DNA of 64,000 bases from Chitinophagaceae bacterium (GTDB taxonomy: Bacteria; Bacteroidota; Bacteroidia; Chitinophagales; Chitinophagaceae), in NCBI GenBank assembly GCA_014379345.1, contig JACMLY010000079.1, forward strand, positions 26,353 through 90,352, read 5' to 3'. The stretch's first letter is position 1; every line of letters starts with the position of its first letter. The notes beneath the pieces are model-generated. The model ran no database searches, was not told the DNA's origin, and worked only from the letters and a program-made list of their open reading frames with translations. The position numbers were made by a program, and so were the translations under genes. Positions 1 to 9,891 of this stretch are shown piece by piece.

Positions 1-2487
1 ACGAGCCGGAACGTTCGGTTTGAAAGCGATATGATGCGGATGAATTATACGTCTGCCGCATTGCAACAGGCGGAAAAGGAGTTGAATGATATAAATGCCT
101 ATGCATTACAATCAATATACCTGGTTTCATCAGGAAAGAATCTGAATGACGCATTGATCAATAACGAAAAAGCCATCCGTACTGTAGAAGTGCTCAGGCA
201 AAAAAATATTGTCACCAAATATTCAGGGGTTTCTTCACTGATCATCTCTGATTCATTACAAAAGATCAGAATTGAGAAATGGAGAACGTATTGGACGCCT
301 CAAAAGAAACAGGACGTGCTGACCGCACTTAGGCAGGAAGGAATTATGTTGAAATACAATCCTGGCGCTTTCGAAGGATTCAGAAATCTTATTGATACAG
401 TTTATACGCCCGGAGAAACCGAAGCTACCAGAAAGATACGCTTTGTCTTTCTCAATGATTTTATAACAGAGAAAGAGGATAAAGCAACAGTAGTAACGAT
501 GCTGAAAGTAGACCGGAATAATAAACAGTTGGTGTATGAGGCCTTTGATGCAAACAGTGATGTAACAGTGGTTGATAAGCAATACCTCGCCGGCAGGCTC
601 GTTGAAATCGTAAAGCTCGATTTTGCCAGCATCGCAATAATGTCTGCGGTACTCGTGTTTACTGTATTGCTGATTTCTTTCGGGCGCATAGAACTGGCGC
701 TGGTGTCATTTATTCCTATGTTCATAACCTGGATATGGATACTGGGCATCATGGGTCTATTTGGCATTCCATTCAATATCGTCAATATCATTATTTCCAC
801 GCTGATCTTCGGCTTAGGCGATGATTATAGTTTATTCATCATGGATGGATTGCTCAAGGAATATAAAACAGGAAAGAAGAACCTGGATTCTTACAAATCT
901 TCGATCTTTCTTTCTGCTATCACCACGTTAGTGGGATTGGGTGTATTGATATTTGCAAAACATCCCGCACTGCAATCAATAGCCCTCATAGCCATCATAG
1001 GGATTACCTGCGTAGTGCTGATGTCGCAGATCCTGATCCCTTTCTTCTTTCATATTCTTATTAAAAACAGAACGCAAAAAAAGCGTTTTCCCTGGACTTT
1101 TTCGGGATTATTGAAATCGGTTTTTGCGTTTAGCTATTTTATGGCTGGATGCATCTTACTAACTGTTGCAGGGTTGATCGTCATTAAGTTTAATCCATTT
1201 AATAAATCTGCAGGTAAACTTATTTATCATACTATGCTCTCCAAATTTGCCTGGAGCCTTATGTATATTATGGGCAATGTAAAAAAGCAAATCTTTAATC
1301 CGCTTAACGAACAATTTAATACACCTGCGGTTATTGTTGCAAACCATCAATCCTTTCTCGATATTCTTGTAATGATCATGTTGCATCCCAAACTGGTATT
1401 GTTGACAAACAAATGGGTGTGGAATTCTCCTGTTTTTGGGTTTGTTGTGCGCATGGCAGATTATTACCCCGTAATGCAGGGCGCAGAACCAAGCATTGAT
1501 GCGTTAGAGGTAAAAGTGAAACAAGGATTTTCAATAGTTGTATTTCCTGAAGGAACACGATCTCCTGAAGGCAATATGAAAAGGTTTCATAAAGGAGCTT
1601 TTTTCCTTGCTGAAAAAATGCAATTGGATATTTTGCCCATTGTTATTCATGGCACCGGATATACGATGACTAAAAATGATTTTTTATTAAAAGATGGTAC
1701 GGTTTCATTGCGGTTTTTACCCAGGATCAAACCAACTGAAACGCAATGGGGAGAAACATATGCGGAGAGGGCGAAAAAGATCGGCCGTTATTTTCGCGAA
1801 GAATTTAAAACGCTAAAAAAGCAAATAGAAACACCTGATTACTTCAGGGAGCAGCTTGTTTATAATTATATATACAAGGGGCCTGTGCTGGAATGGTATA
1901 TGAAAATAAAGATCAGGCTCGAAAAACAATATCGGGTATTTAACGAACTGGTTCCTGAACAAGGCAAAGTTCTGGATATTGGCTGTGGCTATGGATTTAT
2001 GTCGTACATGCTACATTTTATATCTGGTCAAAGGGTGATAACGGGCATAGACTATGATGAACAGAAAATTGCTACGGCCAGTCATTGCTTTAGTAAAGAT
2101 GAAAACATTCAGTTTACGTTTGCAGATGTGATGCAATATCCTTTTGAACAATATGATTCAATTATAATGAGTGATATCCTCCACTATCTCGGGCCAGAAC
2201 AGCAGAGACAGGTCATTGAAAAATCGATCGGTCATCTTTTACCCGGTGGAAATATTATCATCAGGGAAGGAAACAGTGATCTGGAGAGGAGGCATAAGGG
2301 TACAAAACTCAGTGAATTGTTTTCTACCAGGTTACTCGGATTTAATAAAACATCCGGAAATGGGCTATCATTTTTGTCAGGCAATCTGATCAAAGAGATT
2401 GCTAACGATCAACAATTGGCTTGCGTTGAACTGGACAATACTAAATTTACATCCAACATCATTTTTGTATTAAAAAAACATTTGTAG
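1..2487 (+). CDS. Trifunctional MMPL-family transporter (C-terminal part) / 1-acylglycerol-3-phosphate-type acyltransferase / SAM methyltransferase; 5' truncated by window
   Basis: Frame open to base 1; RND/MMPL TM segment (LGDDYSLFIMDG), PlsC motifs NHQSFLD and FPEGTRS, methyltransferase motif VLDIGCGYG. Confidence 0.85.
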   Translation, partial: TSRNVRFESDMMRMNYTSAALQQAEKELNDINAYALQSIYLVSSGKNLNDALINNEKAIRTVEVLRQKNIVTKYSGVSSLIISDSLQKIRIEKWRTYWTPQKKQDVLTALRQEGIMLKYNPGAFEGFRNLIDTVYTPGETEATRKIRFVFLNDFITEKEDKATVVTMLKVDRNNKQLVYEAFDANSDVTVVDKQYLAGRLVEIVKLDFASIAIMSAVLVFTVLLISFGRIELALVSFIPMFITWIWILGIMGLFGIPFNIVNIIISTLIFGLGDDYSLFIMDGLLKEYKTGKKNLDSYKSSIFLSAITTLVGLGVLIFAKHPALQSIALIAIIGITCVVLMSQILIPFFFHILIKNRTQKKRFPWTFSGLLKSVFAFSYFMAGCILLTVAGLIVIKFNPFNKSAGKLIYHTMLSKFAWSLMYIMGNVKKQIFNPLNEQFNTPAVIVANHQSFLDILVMIMLHPKLVLLTNKWVWNSPVFGFVVRMADYYPVMQGAEPSIDALEVKVKQGFSIVVFPEGTRSPEGNMKRFHKGAFFLAEKMQLDILPIVIHGTGYTMTKNDFLLKDGTVSLRFLPRIKPTETQWGETYAERAKKIGRYFREEFKTLKKQIETPDYFREQLVYNYIYKGPVLEWYMKIKIRLEKQYRVFNELVPEQGKVLDIGCGYGFMSYMLHFISGQRVITGIDYDEQKIATASHCFSKDENIQFTFADVMQYPFEQYDSIIMSDILHYLGPEQQRQVIEKSIGHLLPGGNIIIREGNSDLERRHKGTKLSELFSTRLLGFNKTSGNGLSFLSGNLIKEIANDQQLACVELDNTKFTSNIIFVLKKHL

Positions 2488-2492
2488 TAGTA

Positions 2493-4004
2493 ATGGAGCA
2501 GTTTGATGTACTGATTATAGGAAGTGGCATGGGCGGCTTGGTATGCGGAGCAATTCTCAGTATGGAGGGTTATAAGGTTTGCATTGTTGAAAAAAACAAA
2601 CAGCTCGGCGGGTGTTTGCAAACTTATGTACGTGACAGGGTGATCTTTGATTCCGGAGTGCATTATTTGGGCGGCCTCGATAAGGGCCAGAATCTATACC
2701 AGATTTTTAAATACCTGGGCTTGATGGATAAGCTCAAACTGCAGAAAATGGATGAAGATGTTTTCGACAAGATAGTTATTGACAATGATGAGAAGGAATA
2801 TGTCTATGCCCAGGGCTATGATAATTTCATAGCCAAACTGGTTGCTGATTTTCCTGATGAAAAAGATACTATCAGGCAATACTGCGATAAAATTAAAGAA
2901 GTCTGCAGCCGGTTTCCTTTATATAATCTAAGGTCGGGTGGGGATTATGACGAGAAGGCCGGGGTGCTGGAAATCGATACAAAAGGATATATAGACTCCA
3001 TTACCACTAACGAAAAATTGCGCGCTGTTTTGGCAGGAAATAACGCCCTGTATGCCGGAGAAGGGAACAAAACCCCATTTTATGTGCATGCCCTGATTTT
3101 AAACAGCTATATCGAAAGCTCTTATAAATGCGTTGATGGAGGGTCGCAGATCTCCAAAATATTGGCGAAACAAATTCGCGAGAACGGTGGTGTTATTCAT
3201 CGCAATGCGGAAGTGAAAAAAATTGTAGAAGAAAACGGAATAGTGATCTATGTACAACTTGCAAACGAAACCCGTATTTATGCCAGGGATTTTATATCAA
3301 ATATGCACCCTGTAAAAACCCTTGAGATAACCCAAAGCGACCATATCAGGATGGCATTTAGAAAAAGGTTAGGCGGCCTGGAGAACTCAATTTCTTCTTT
3401 TACCCTGAATATCGTCCTGAAAAAAAATTCTTTTAAATATTTCAAGTATAACTATTACGTTCATAACGAGGGTTGTGTCTGGACGGTTGGCCATTACACA
3501 CAGGAGAATTGGCCCCTGGGGTATGCACTGTTCTTATCAGCATCATCGCGAAGTCAGGAATACGCCGACGGTATGACCATATTGACCTATATGCGCTACA
3601 ATGAGGTAAAGCAATGGGAACACACATTCAATACAGTGTCTGATAGGGAAGACAGGGGTACCGCTTACGATGAATTTAAAAAACGTAAAGCCGAAATATT
3701 AATAGATAGCGTGGAAAAAAAATTCCCGGGTCTCAGGGATCATATTCGATCTTATTATACGGCTACCCCATTGTCATTCCGCGATTATATCGGAACTGAT
3801 GACGGTTCCTTATACGGCGTTGTAAAAGATTACAGGGATCCGCTGAAAACTTTCATATCTCCCCGTACAAAATTGCCAAATCTGTATTTTACAGGTCAAA
3901 ACCTCAACTTGCATGGTATATTGGGTGCAGCAATGAGTGGGTTGGTGACTTGTTCGGCATTTTTGAAAAATGATAGCTTAATTGAAAAAATTAGAAATGC
4001 GTAG
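2493..4004 (+). CDS. NAD(P)/FAD-dependent oxidoreductase, phytoene desaturase-like
   Basis: N-terminal dinucleotide motif DVLIIGSGMGGLVCGAIL; C-terminal NLYFTGQNLNLHGILGA. Confidence 0.85.
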   Translation: MEQFDVLIIGSGMGGLVCGAILSMEGYKVCIVEKNKQLGGCLQTYVRDRVIFDSGVHYLGGLDKGQNLYQIFKYLGLMDKLKLQKMDEDVFDKIVIDNDEKEYVYAQGYDNFIAKLVADFPDEKDTIRQYCDKIKEVCSRFPLYNLRSGGDYDEKAGVLEIDTKGYIDSITTNEKLRAVLAGNNALYAGEGNKTPFYVHALILNSYIESSYKCVDGGSQISKILAKQIRENGGVIHRNAEVKKIVEENGIVIYVQLANETRIYARDFISNMHPVKTLEITQSDHIRMAFRKRLGGLENSISSFTLNIVLKKNSFKYFKYNYYVHNEGCVWTVGHYTQENWPLGYALFLSASSRSQEYADGMTILTYMRYNEVKQWEHTFNTVSDREDRGTAYDEFKKRKAEILIDSVEKKFPGLRDHIRSYYTATPLSFRDYIGTDDGSLYGVVKDYRDPLKTFISPRTKLPNLYFTGQNLNLHGILGAAMSGLVTCSAFLKNDSLIEKIRNA

Positions 4005-5655
4005 AAGAAGAAAAGTCTGGAGATGGATGTTATATGCGTTGCTCTCTTTTTTGGGACTGCTGATCATTTTAGCTGTTTACCTCGCCATCGTAGCTATCGA
4101 TCATCCACCTAAACCAGTCGATACAAGTAGTTTACAATTGCAACGCAACGAACCCTCCCCTGGTTTTTATACAATAAAAAATAACTGGTTCCGCAAAAGC
4201 AATAGCGGCTTATATGAGCTCTATGTGGAGGGCGACGCATTTGAAAGAGGTGTCATCAATGGTAAACTTACAAAAGAATTGGTGCAACGGCAGGAAGATC
4301 ATTTCAATGAGCAGATCACCAGATTAGTCCCGTCCGCTTTTTATCGCCATTTTTTAAGGTATTTCATAGCGTGGTTTAACCGCAACCTGGATGACAATGT
4401 AGCGGAAGAGGACAAAGAGGAAATTTTTGGAGTAAGCCATGCGGCTTCAAAAAAGTATAATTATATCGGCTCTAATTATCAGCGGATTTTAAATTACCAT
4501 GCTGCCCACGATATTGGCCATGCATTACAGAGCATGGCGCTGGTTGGCTGTACATCGTTCGGCACCTGGGCATCCGACGATACTACTATGATCATTGGCC
4601 GCAACTTTGATTTTTATGTAGGAGATAAATTTGCGGAGGATAAGATCATCGCATTTTTTAATCCTTCAAAAGGGTATAAATACATGACGGTCACCTGGGG
4701 AGGATTTATTGGTGCCGTGTCAGGGATGAACGAAAAAGGTCTTACCGTAACCATTAATGCAGCCAAATCCGGTATGCCATCTGGTTCGGCTACACCCGTT
4801 TCACTGGTAGCCAGGGAAATTTTGCAATACGCCGGTAATATTGATGAGGCCCTGCAAATTGCAAAGAAGCGAAAAATGTTTGTATCCGAATCTTTTTTGG
4901 TGGGCTCGGCTGCTGACAACAAAGCGGTTGTTATAGAAAAAACACCCGGGGATATTGATGTATACGATCCGCATAAGAATTATATCGTCTGTTCAAATCA
5001 CTTTCAGAGCAAGGGCTTAAGCGAAACCAAACCCAATGTAGAACAGAGAAATGAAAGCGCTTCGGCGTATCGCTATCAGCGGGTAATGCAATTGATCGAT
5101 ACCAATCACAACACCATTCAGAAAACCATCTCGTTGTTGAGAGACCGGTATGGACTGAACGGCTCAAATATTGGAATGGGCAATGAAAAATCAATCAACC
5201 AGTTAATCGCTCATCATTCCATTGTATTTGAGCCCAAAAAACGATTAGTATGGGTTTCTTCCTCTCCCTGGCAACTGGGTAAATTTGTTGCGTACAACCT
5301 TAATAAAGTATTTGCAATGGATGGGTTGAAGGAAAACCGTGAAATCTGCGATTCGACGCTGACAATTCCTCCGGATTCTTTTTTATTGACCAGCGACTAT
5401 AAAAACTTTCTGCGTTTCTGGACCTACAAACAACTTATTGCCGATAAAAAAGATGTGAGCATCGATAGTCTTATCGCCAGCAATCCTGAATACTATCATA
5501 CTTATGTTTTGGCAGGAGACTATCTGTACCGCAAAGAAAAGTATGCACGTGCCAAACAGTATTACCAGCTGGCGCTTACGAAATTGATCGCCACGAAAAA
5601 GGAAGAAGCGCATATTAATAAGCAAATTGAAAACTGTACTCGTAAAGGGGGCTGA
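3997..5655 (+). CDS. C45-type autoproteolytic Ntn acyltransferase/hydrolase
   Basis: GCTSFGTW...GRNFDF...GMNEKGLTVTINA pattern of the acyl-CoA:6-APA acyltransferase family; ATG at 3997 preferred over the TTG at 3982. Confidence 0.75.
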   Translation: MRRRRKVWRWMLYALLSFLGLLIILAVYLAIVAIDHPPKPVDTSSLQLQRNEPSPGFYTIKNNWFRKSNSGLYELYVEGDAFERGVINGKLTKELVQRQEDHFNEQITRLVPSAFYRHFLRYFIAWFNRNLDDNVAEEDKEEIFGVSHAASKKYNYIGSNYQRILNYHAAHDIGHALQSMALVGCTSFGTWASDDTTMIIGRNFDFYVGDKFAEDKIIAFFNPSKGYKYMTVTWGGFIGAVSGMNEKGLTVTINAAKSGMPSGSATPVSLVAREILQYAGNIDEALQIAKKRKMFVSESFLVGSAADNKAVVIEKTPGDIDVYDPHKNYIVCSNHFQSKGLSETKPNVEQRNESASAYRYQRVMQLIDTNHNTIQKTISLLRDRYGLNGSNIGMGNEKSINQLIAHHSIVFEPKKRLVWVSSSPWQLGKFVAYNLNKVFAMDGLKENREICDSTLTIPPDSFLLTSDYKNFLRFWTYKQLIADKKDVSIDSLIASNPEYYHTYVLAGDYLYRKEKYARAKQYYQLALTKLIATKKEEAHINKQIENCTRKGG

Positions 5656-5657
5656 CC

Positions 5658-6035
5658 ATGATCATAGGTGTAGGAACCGATTTGATTGAAGTGGAGCGTG
5701 TTGCCGGCAAGATCAGTAAGGATGAAGGGTTTCGTGAATTGGTATTTACCGTGAGGGAGATCGCTTACTGCGAAGCAAAGGCCAACAAGTTTCAACATTA
5801 TGCAGCAAGATTTGCGGCAAAGGAAGCATTTCTAAAAGCCATTGGAACAGGATGGATAAGCGGAATTGCTTTTAATGAGATTGAAATTACAAATGATCAG
5901 GAGGGGAAGCCTTCTCTTAAACTGATAGGTGCTACTTTAAAATTTCTGGAAACTCGTGGCATTTGTAGAATATGGGTATCCCTATCTCATCTTTCAACCA
6001 TTTCTTCGGCAGTCGTAATCATAGAAAAAGAATAA
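5658..6035 (+). CDS. acpS: holo-[acyl-carrier-protein] synthase (4'-phosphopantetheinyl transferase)
   Basis: IGVGTDLIEVERV and AARFAAKEAFLKAIGTG motifs. Confidence 0.9.
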   Translation: MIIGVGTDLIEVERVAGKISKDEGFRELVFTVREIAYCEAKANKFQHYAARFAAKEAFLKAIGTGWISGIAFNEIEITNDQEGKPSLKLIGATLKFLETRGICRIWVSLSHLSTISSAVVIIEKE

Positions 6036-6067
6036 GGGCGGGGCCGATAAAAGATGAAATAAAATAT

Positions 6068-7360
6068 ATGCAATCCTCTCTGTCACAATATCAGACAAAT
6101 ACCGACATCGATAAAATGCAGCAACTGAAGCTGCATTCCCTGCTCAGATATCTGGGGCAGTCATCCCCGTTTTATCGTGAATTATTTGCTACCTACAACG
6201 TCGATCTGGCCACCATCAGAACAATTGAAGATCTGCGCAATATCCCTACAACCGGAAAAGAGGATCTTCAACAGCGCAACAATGATTTCATCTGCGTACC
6301 TAAACATAAAATTATTGAGTACACGTCCACCTCAGGCACATTAGGGGCGCCCGTCACTGTTGCCCTAACGGAAAATGACCTGCTTCGACTGGCCGAAAAT
6401 GAGTACGCCTCTTTTGTGTGTGCCGACGGATCGGCCAGGGATATCTATCAGTTAATGCTTACGCTTGACCGTCAGTTCATGGCTGGTATGGCATACTATT
6501 CAGGGATCCGAAAACTTGGCGCGGGGATCATCCGCATAGGACCAGGAGTACCCTCACTGCAGTGGCAAACCATTTTACGTCTTGAGCCGACCGCCATCGT
6601 AGCGGTGCCTTCCTTTATTATCAAACTCATTGCCTACGCAAAAGAACACGGCATTGATCTCAATCAGTCTTCCGTTAGAAAAGCAATCTGTATTGGAGAG
6701 AATATCCGTAACACGGACTTTTCGCTGAATATTTTGGGCAGAAGAATAACCGAAGCCTGGAAGCTACGGCTTTACTCAACCTATGCCAGCACTGAAATGC
6801 AAACGGCTTTTACAGAATGCGGTGCTGGAAGAGGGGGACATCTGAATCCGGAGCTATTGATCGTTGAACTTCTCGATCAAAACAATCAACCGGTCGGGGC
6901 GGGAGAGCCGGGAGAAGTGACGGTCACTACGCTCGGCGTTGAGGGAATGCCCTTGCTCAGGTACAAAACCGGCGATATTTGTATGTATTCAGATGAAGCC
7001 TGTTCCTGCGGCCGGATATCTCTGCGCTTATCGCCCGTGCTTGGTCGTAAAAAGCAAATGATCAAATTCAAGGGTACCACATTGTATCCTCCCGCACTGT
7101 TCGATCTGCTCAATGAGATGGAGGAAGTTCTTGATTATGTGGCCGAAGTATATAGCAACGAGTTAGGGATGGATGAAGTGCTGTTGTACCTGCTGCCGCA
7201 AAATAGTACCGACGAAACAGATAGAAGGATCCGTGCATATTTGCAAGCCAGGCTCAGGGTGAGCCCGCATATTCAGTATGTAAGTCCTGCAGAAATGCAG
7301 AAGCTCCAGTTCCCCGAAGTGGGGCGAAAAGCAGTGAGATTTATTGACCGTCGCCGATAG
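6068..7360 (+). CDS. Phenylacetate-CoA ligase-like AMP-dependent aryl-acid ligase
   Basis: YTSTSGTLGAPVTV AMP-binding motif; YSTYASTEMQ; ATG at 6068 avoids the long overlap with acpS. Confidence 0.85.
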   Translation: MQSSLSQYQTNTDIDKMQQLKLHSLLRYLGQSSPFYRELFATYNVDLATIRTIEDLRNIPTTGKEDLQQRNNDFICVPKHKIIEYTSTSGTLGAPVTVALTENDLLRLAENEYASFVCADGSARDIYQLMLTLDRQFMAGMAYYSGIRKLGAGIIRIGPGVPSLQWQTILRLEPTAIVAVPSFIIKLIAYAKEHGIDLNQSSVRKAICIGENIRNTDFSLNILGRRITEAWKLRLYSTYASTEMQTAFTECGAGRGGHLNPELLIVELLDQNNQPVGAGEPGEVTVTTLGVEGMPLLRYKTGDICMYSDEACSCGRISLRLSPVLGRKKQMIKFKGTTLYPPALFDLLNEMEEVLDYVAEVYSNELGMDEVLLYLLPQNSTDETDRRIRAYLQARLRVSPHIQYVSPAEMQKLQFPEVGRKAVRFIDRRR

Positions 7361-7427
7361 TTTTTTTAACGGTCAATAAAAACTCTTATTACTTAGGAAT
7401 CACCACAATAATTTGGCTGGTTTACAT

Positions 7428-7435
7428 TATTTTTG
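7428..7435 (+). promoter_or_regulatory. Possible Bacteroidota -7 element (TAnnTTTG) upstream of the ammonia-lyase gene
   Basis: TATTTTTG in the 94-nt gap before ATG 7455; no well-spaced -33 TTTG seen. Confidence 0.3.
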
Positions 7436-7454
7436 ACCACTTTAACCTCGTGTT

Positions 7455-9086
7455 ATGATATCAATTGCTGAACGGCCATTAACGTTAAATGAGTGCAGAG
7501 AGATCTTATTCAAGGATGAACAAATTTCCCTTTCGGGTTCAGCCTTGAAAAAAGTAAGTGAAAGCCATTCGTTCCTGCAATCTTTCTCTAAGAACAAGCT
7601 TATTTACGGCATTAATACCGGCTTTGGCCCAATGGCCCAATACAAGATCAGCGATGAAAACCTGATAGAACTTCAGTATAATCTTATCCGCAGTCATTGC
7701 TCAGGTAGTGGTAAACTCTTATCACCTGTTTTGATCAAGGCACTGATGATAGCCCGTTTAAACAGTTTAATGCAGGGTTATTCAGGTGTACATACGGAAG
7801 TGGTGGAATTGCTGGCCACCCTGATCAACCGAAATGTTCATCCCTGTATTTACGAACATGGCGGTGTTGGCGCCAGCGGCGACCTGATCCAGCTAGCTCA
7901 CCTTGCACTTGTGCTCATCGGCGAAGGAGAGGTTTTTTACCAGGATAAGGTTCAACCCACAGAAAATGTATTCGAACAATTACAGATAAAGCCTCTTGCT
8001 ATTCATATTCGTGAGGGGTTGGCTATTTTAAACGGCACTTCAGCCATGACAGGCATTGGCCTTGTAAATATTCTTCAAGCCAAAAAACTACTGGCATGGT
8101 CAGTAACCCTTTCTGCCATGACGAATGAGGTAATGGAAGCTTACGACGATCATTTTTCTTATGAATTGAATATCGTAAAAAAACATATAGGTCAAAATAG
8201 GATTGCTGGTGTAATGAGAGAGATGTTAACCGATAGTAACATGATACGCAATCGGTCACAGCATTTGTACCGCTCTGAAAATATCGAACAGAATGTTTTT
8301 GAGGACAAGGTGCAGGAATATTATTCACTGCGATGTGTAAGCCAGGTACTGGGTCCTATTTATGATACCATTCACCAGGCCGAAAAAGTAGTGGTGGACG
8401 AGCTGAATTCAGTCAATGATAACCCGATCATCGATAAGGCTAATGACAATATTTTTCATGGCGGAAATTTTCATGGTGACTATGTGGCCCTGGAAATGGA
8501 CAAGCTGAAAATGGCCATTACCAAATTATCCATGCTGGCGGAACGTCAACTCAATTTTCTTCTCAACGATAAGCTTAATAACAAGTTTCCACCTTTTATA
8601 AATATGGGAACTCTGGGACTCAATTTCGGTATACAGGGTATGCAGTTTACGGCTACTTCTACCGTGGCTGAAAACCAAACGCTTTCATTCCCCATGTATG
8701 TTCATAGCATTCCAAATAACAACGATAACCAGGATATTGTAAGCATGGGCTGCAATGCTGCCAACCTTACAAAAAAAGTCATCGAAAATTCATTTGAAGT
8801 GCTGGCAATTGAAATGACTGCTATTCTGCAGGCCATTGATTATCTCGACTGCACATCCCGCTTGTCTGGTTTCACAAAAACGATTTACGAAAATATAAGG
8901 GAAATCATTCCTGTACAGGTCGAAGATAAGGCCAGATACAAGGAACTAAGGCAGGTAAAACACCATCTCGAAACTGTTGACCCGCTTTTGTCTGGTAAAA
9001 TAGACGTTGATACTCCAACTCCTGCCATTTCATTGATGGAAATATTTAATAATGAATTGTCGCATTCCGTTCAAACCAAGGGTTAA
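7455..9086 (+). CDS. Aromatic amino acid ammonia-lyase, tyrosine ammonia-lyase type of flexirubin clusters
   Basis: MIO motif GGVGASGDLIQLAHLALVLIGEGEVF; LQYNLIRSHCSGSG and SIPNNNDNQDIVSMG resemble Flavobacterium johnsoniae FjTAL as recalled. Confidence 0.9.
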   Translation: MISIAERPLTLNECREILFKDEQISLSGSALKKVSESHSFLQSFSKNKLIYGINTGFGPMAQYKISDENLIELQYNLIRSHCSGSGKLLSPVLIKALMIARLNSLMQGYSGVHTEVVELLATLINRNVHPCIYEHGGVGASGDLIQLAHLALVLIGEGEVFYQDKVQPTENVFEQLQIKPLAIHIREGLAILNGTSAMTGIGLVNILQAKKLLAWSVTLSAMTNEVMEAYDDHFSYELNIVKKHIGQNRIAGVMREMLTDSNMIRNRSQHLYRSENIEQNVFEDKVQEYYSLRCVSQVLGPIYDTIHQAEKVVVDELNSVNDNPIIDKANDNIFHGGNFHGDYVALEMDKLKMAITKLSMLAERQLNFLLNDKLNNKFPPFINMGTLGLNFGIQGMQFTATSTVAENQTLSFPMYVHSIPNNNDNQDIVSMGCNAANLTKKVIENSFEVLAIEMTAILQAIDYLDCTSRLSGFTKTIYENIREIIPVQVEDKARYKELRQVKHHLETVDPLLSGKIDVDTPTPAISLMEIFNNELSHSVQTKG

Positions 9087-9095
9087 TATAAATTC

Positions 9096-9827
9096 ATGAA
9101 ATGTGCATTAGTTACTGGAGGATCTCGGGGAATTGGCCGGGCGGTTTGTTTGAAGCTAGCCGGTATGGGATACCACATATTGGTAAATTATAAATCGAAT
9201 GAAACGGAAGCTGCCAAAACTTTGTCACTGATAAATGAAAAAGGAGGCAGTGGAGAATTGTTGAGATTTGACGTGTCTGACAAAAATGATATTCAAAAAG
9301 TACTGGGAGGATGGATCGAGGCCAATGCAGATAATCTTATTGAAGTGCTGGTTAACAATGCCGGAATTAAAGAAGACGGATTATTGATGTGGATGAAAGA
9401 TGCGCAGTGGGACAACGTTATAAGGACAAGCCTCGACGGTTTTTTTTACGTTACCCGGTTGGTTTTGAACGGAGGGATGCTCTTAAAAAAGTATGGACGT
9501 ATTATCAATATTGTTTCTCTTTCGGGTTTAAAAGGGCTGCCCGGTCAAACCAATTACTCGGCTGCGAAAGCCGGGGTGATCGGTGCAACCAAGGCGCTGG
9601 CACAGGAGGTGGGTAGAAGGGGGATTACAGTAAATGCTGTTGCTCCGGGATTTATCAAGACCGATATGACGGTGGCGTTGAATGAGAAAGAAATGAAAGC
9701 CATGATACCGGTCCAACGGTTTGGGGAACCTGAGGAGGTAGCTCATGCGGTAGGGTTTCTTGCCTCGCCAGATGCATCTTATATAACTGCTGAGGTATTG
9801 TCTATTAATGGCGGATTATATTCCTGA
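9096..9827 (+). CDS. 3-oxoacyl-ACP reductase, SDR family (FabG-like)
   Basis: TGGSRGIGRAV, NNAG, YSAAKAG motifs. Confidence 0.92.
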   Translation: MKCALVTGGSRGIGRAVCLKLAGMGYHILVNYKSNETEAAKTLSLINEKGGSGELLRFDVSDKNDIQKVLGGWIEANADNLIEVLVNNAGIKEDGLLMWMKDAQWDNVIRTSLDGFFYVTRLVLNGGMLLKKYGRIINIVSLSGLKGLPGQTNYSAAKAGVIGATKALAQEVGRRGITVNAVAPGFIKTDMTVALNEKEMKAMIPVQRFGEPEEVAHAVGFLASPDASYITAEVLSINGGLYS

Positions 9828-9891
9828 TATTGAATTTTAATTTTAAAAATAAAGAGTGAGATTTCATAAATTGTAAGTACGAAGTTGAAGT

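Noticed and set aside
402-800. 132-aa minus-strand ORF
   Set aside because: Antisense to the MMPL-acyltransferase gene, which has strong motif support.
2493-4004. Carotenoid cluster based on the phytoene-desaturase-like protein
   Set aside because: No phytoene synthase or lycopene cyclase; the surrounding TAL, KS and ACP genes point to flexirubin/aryl polyene.
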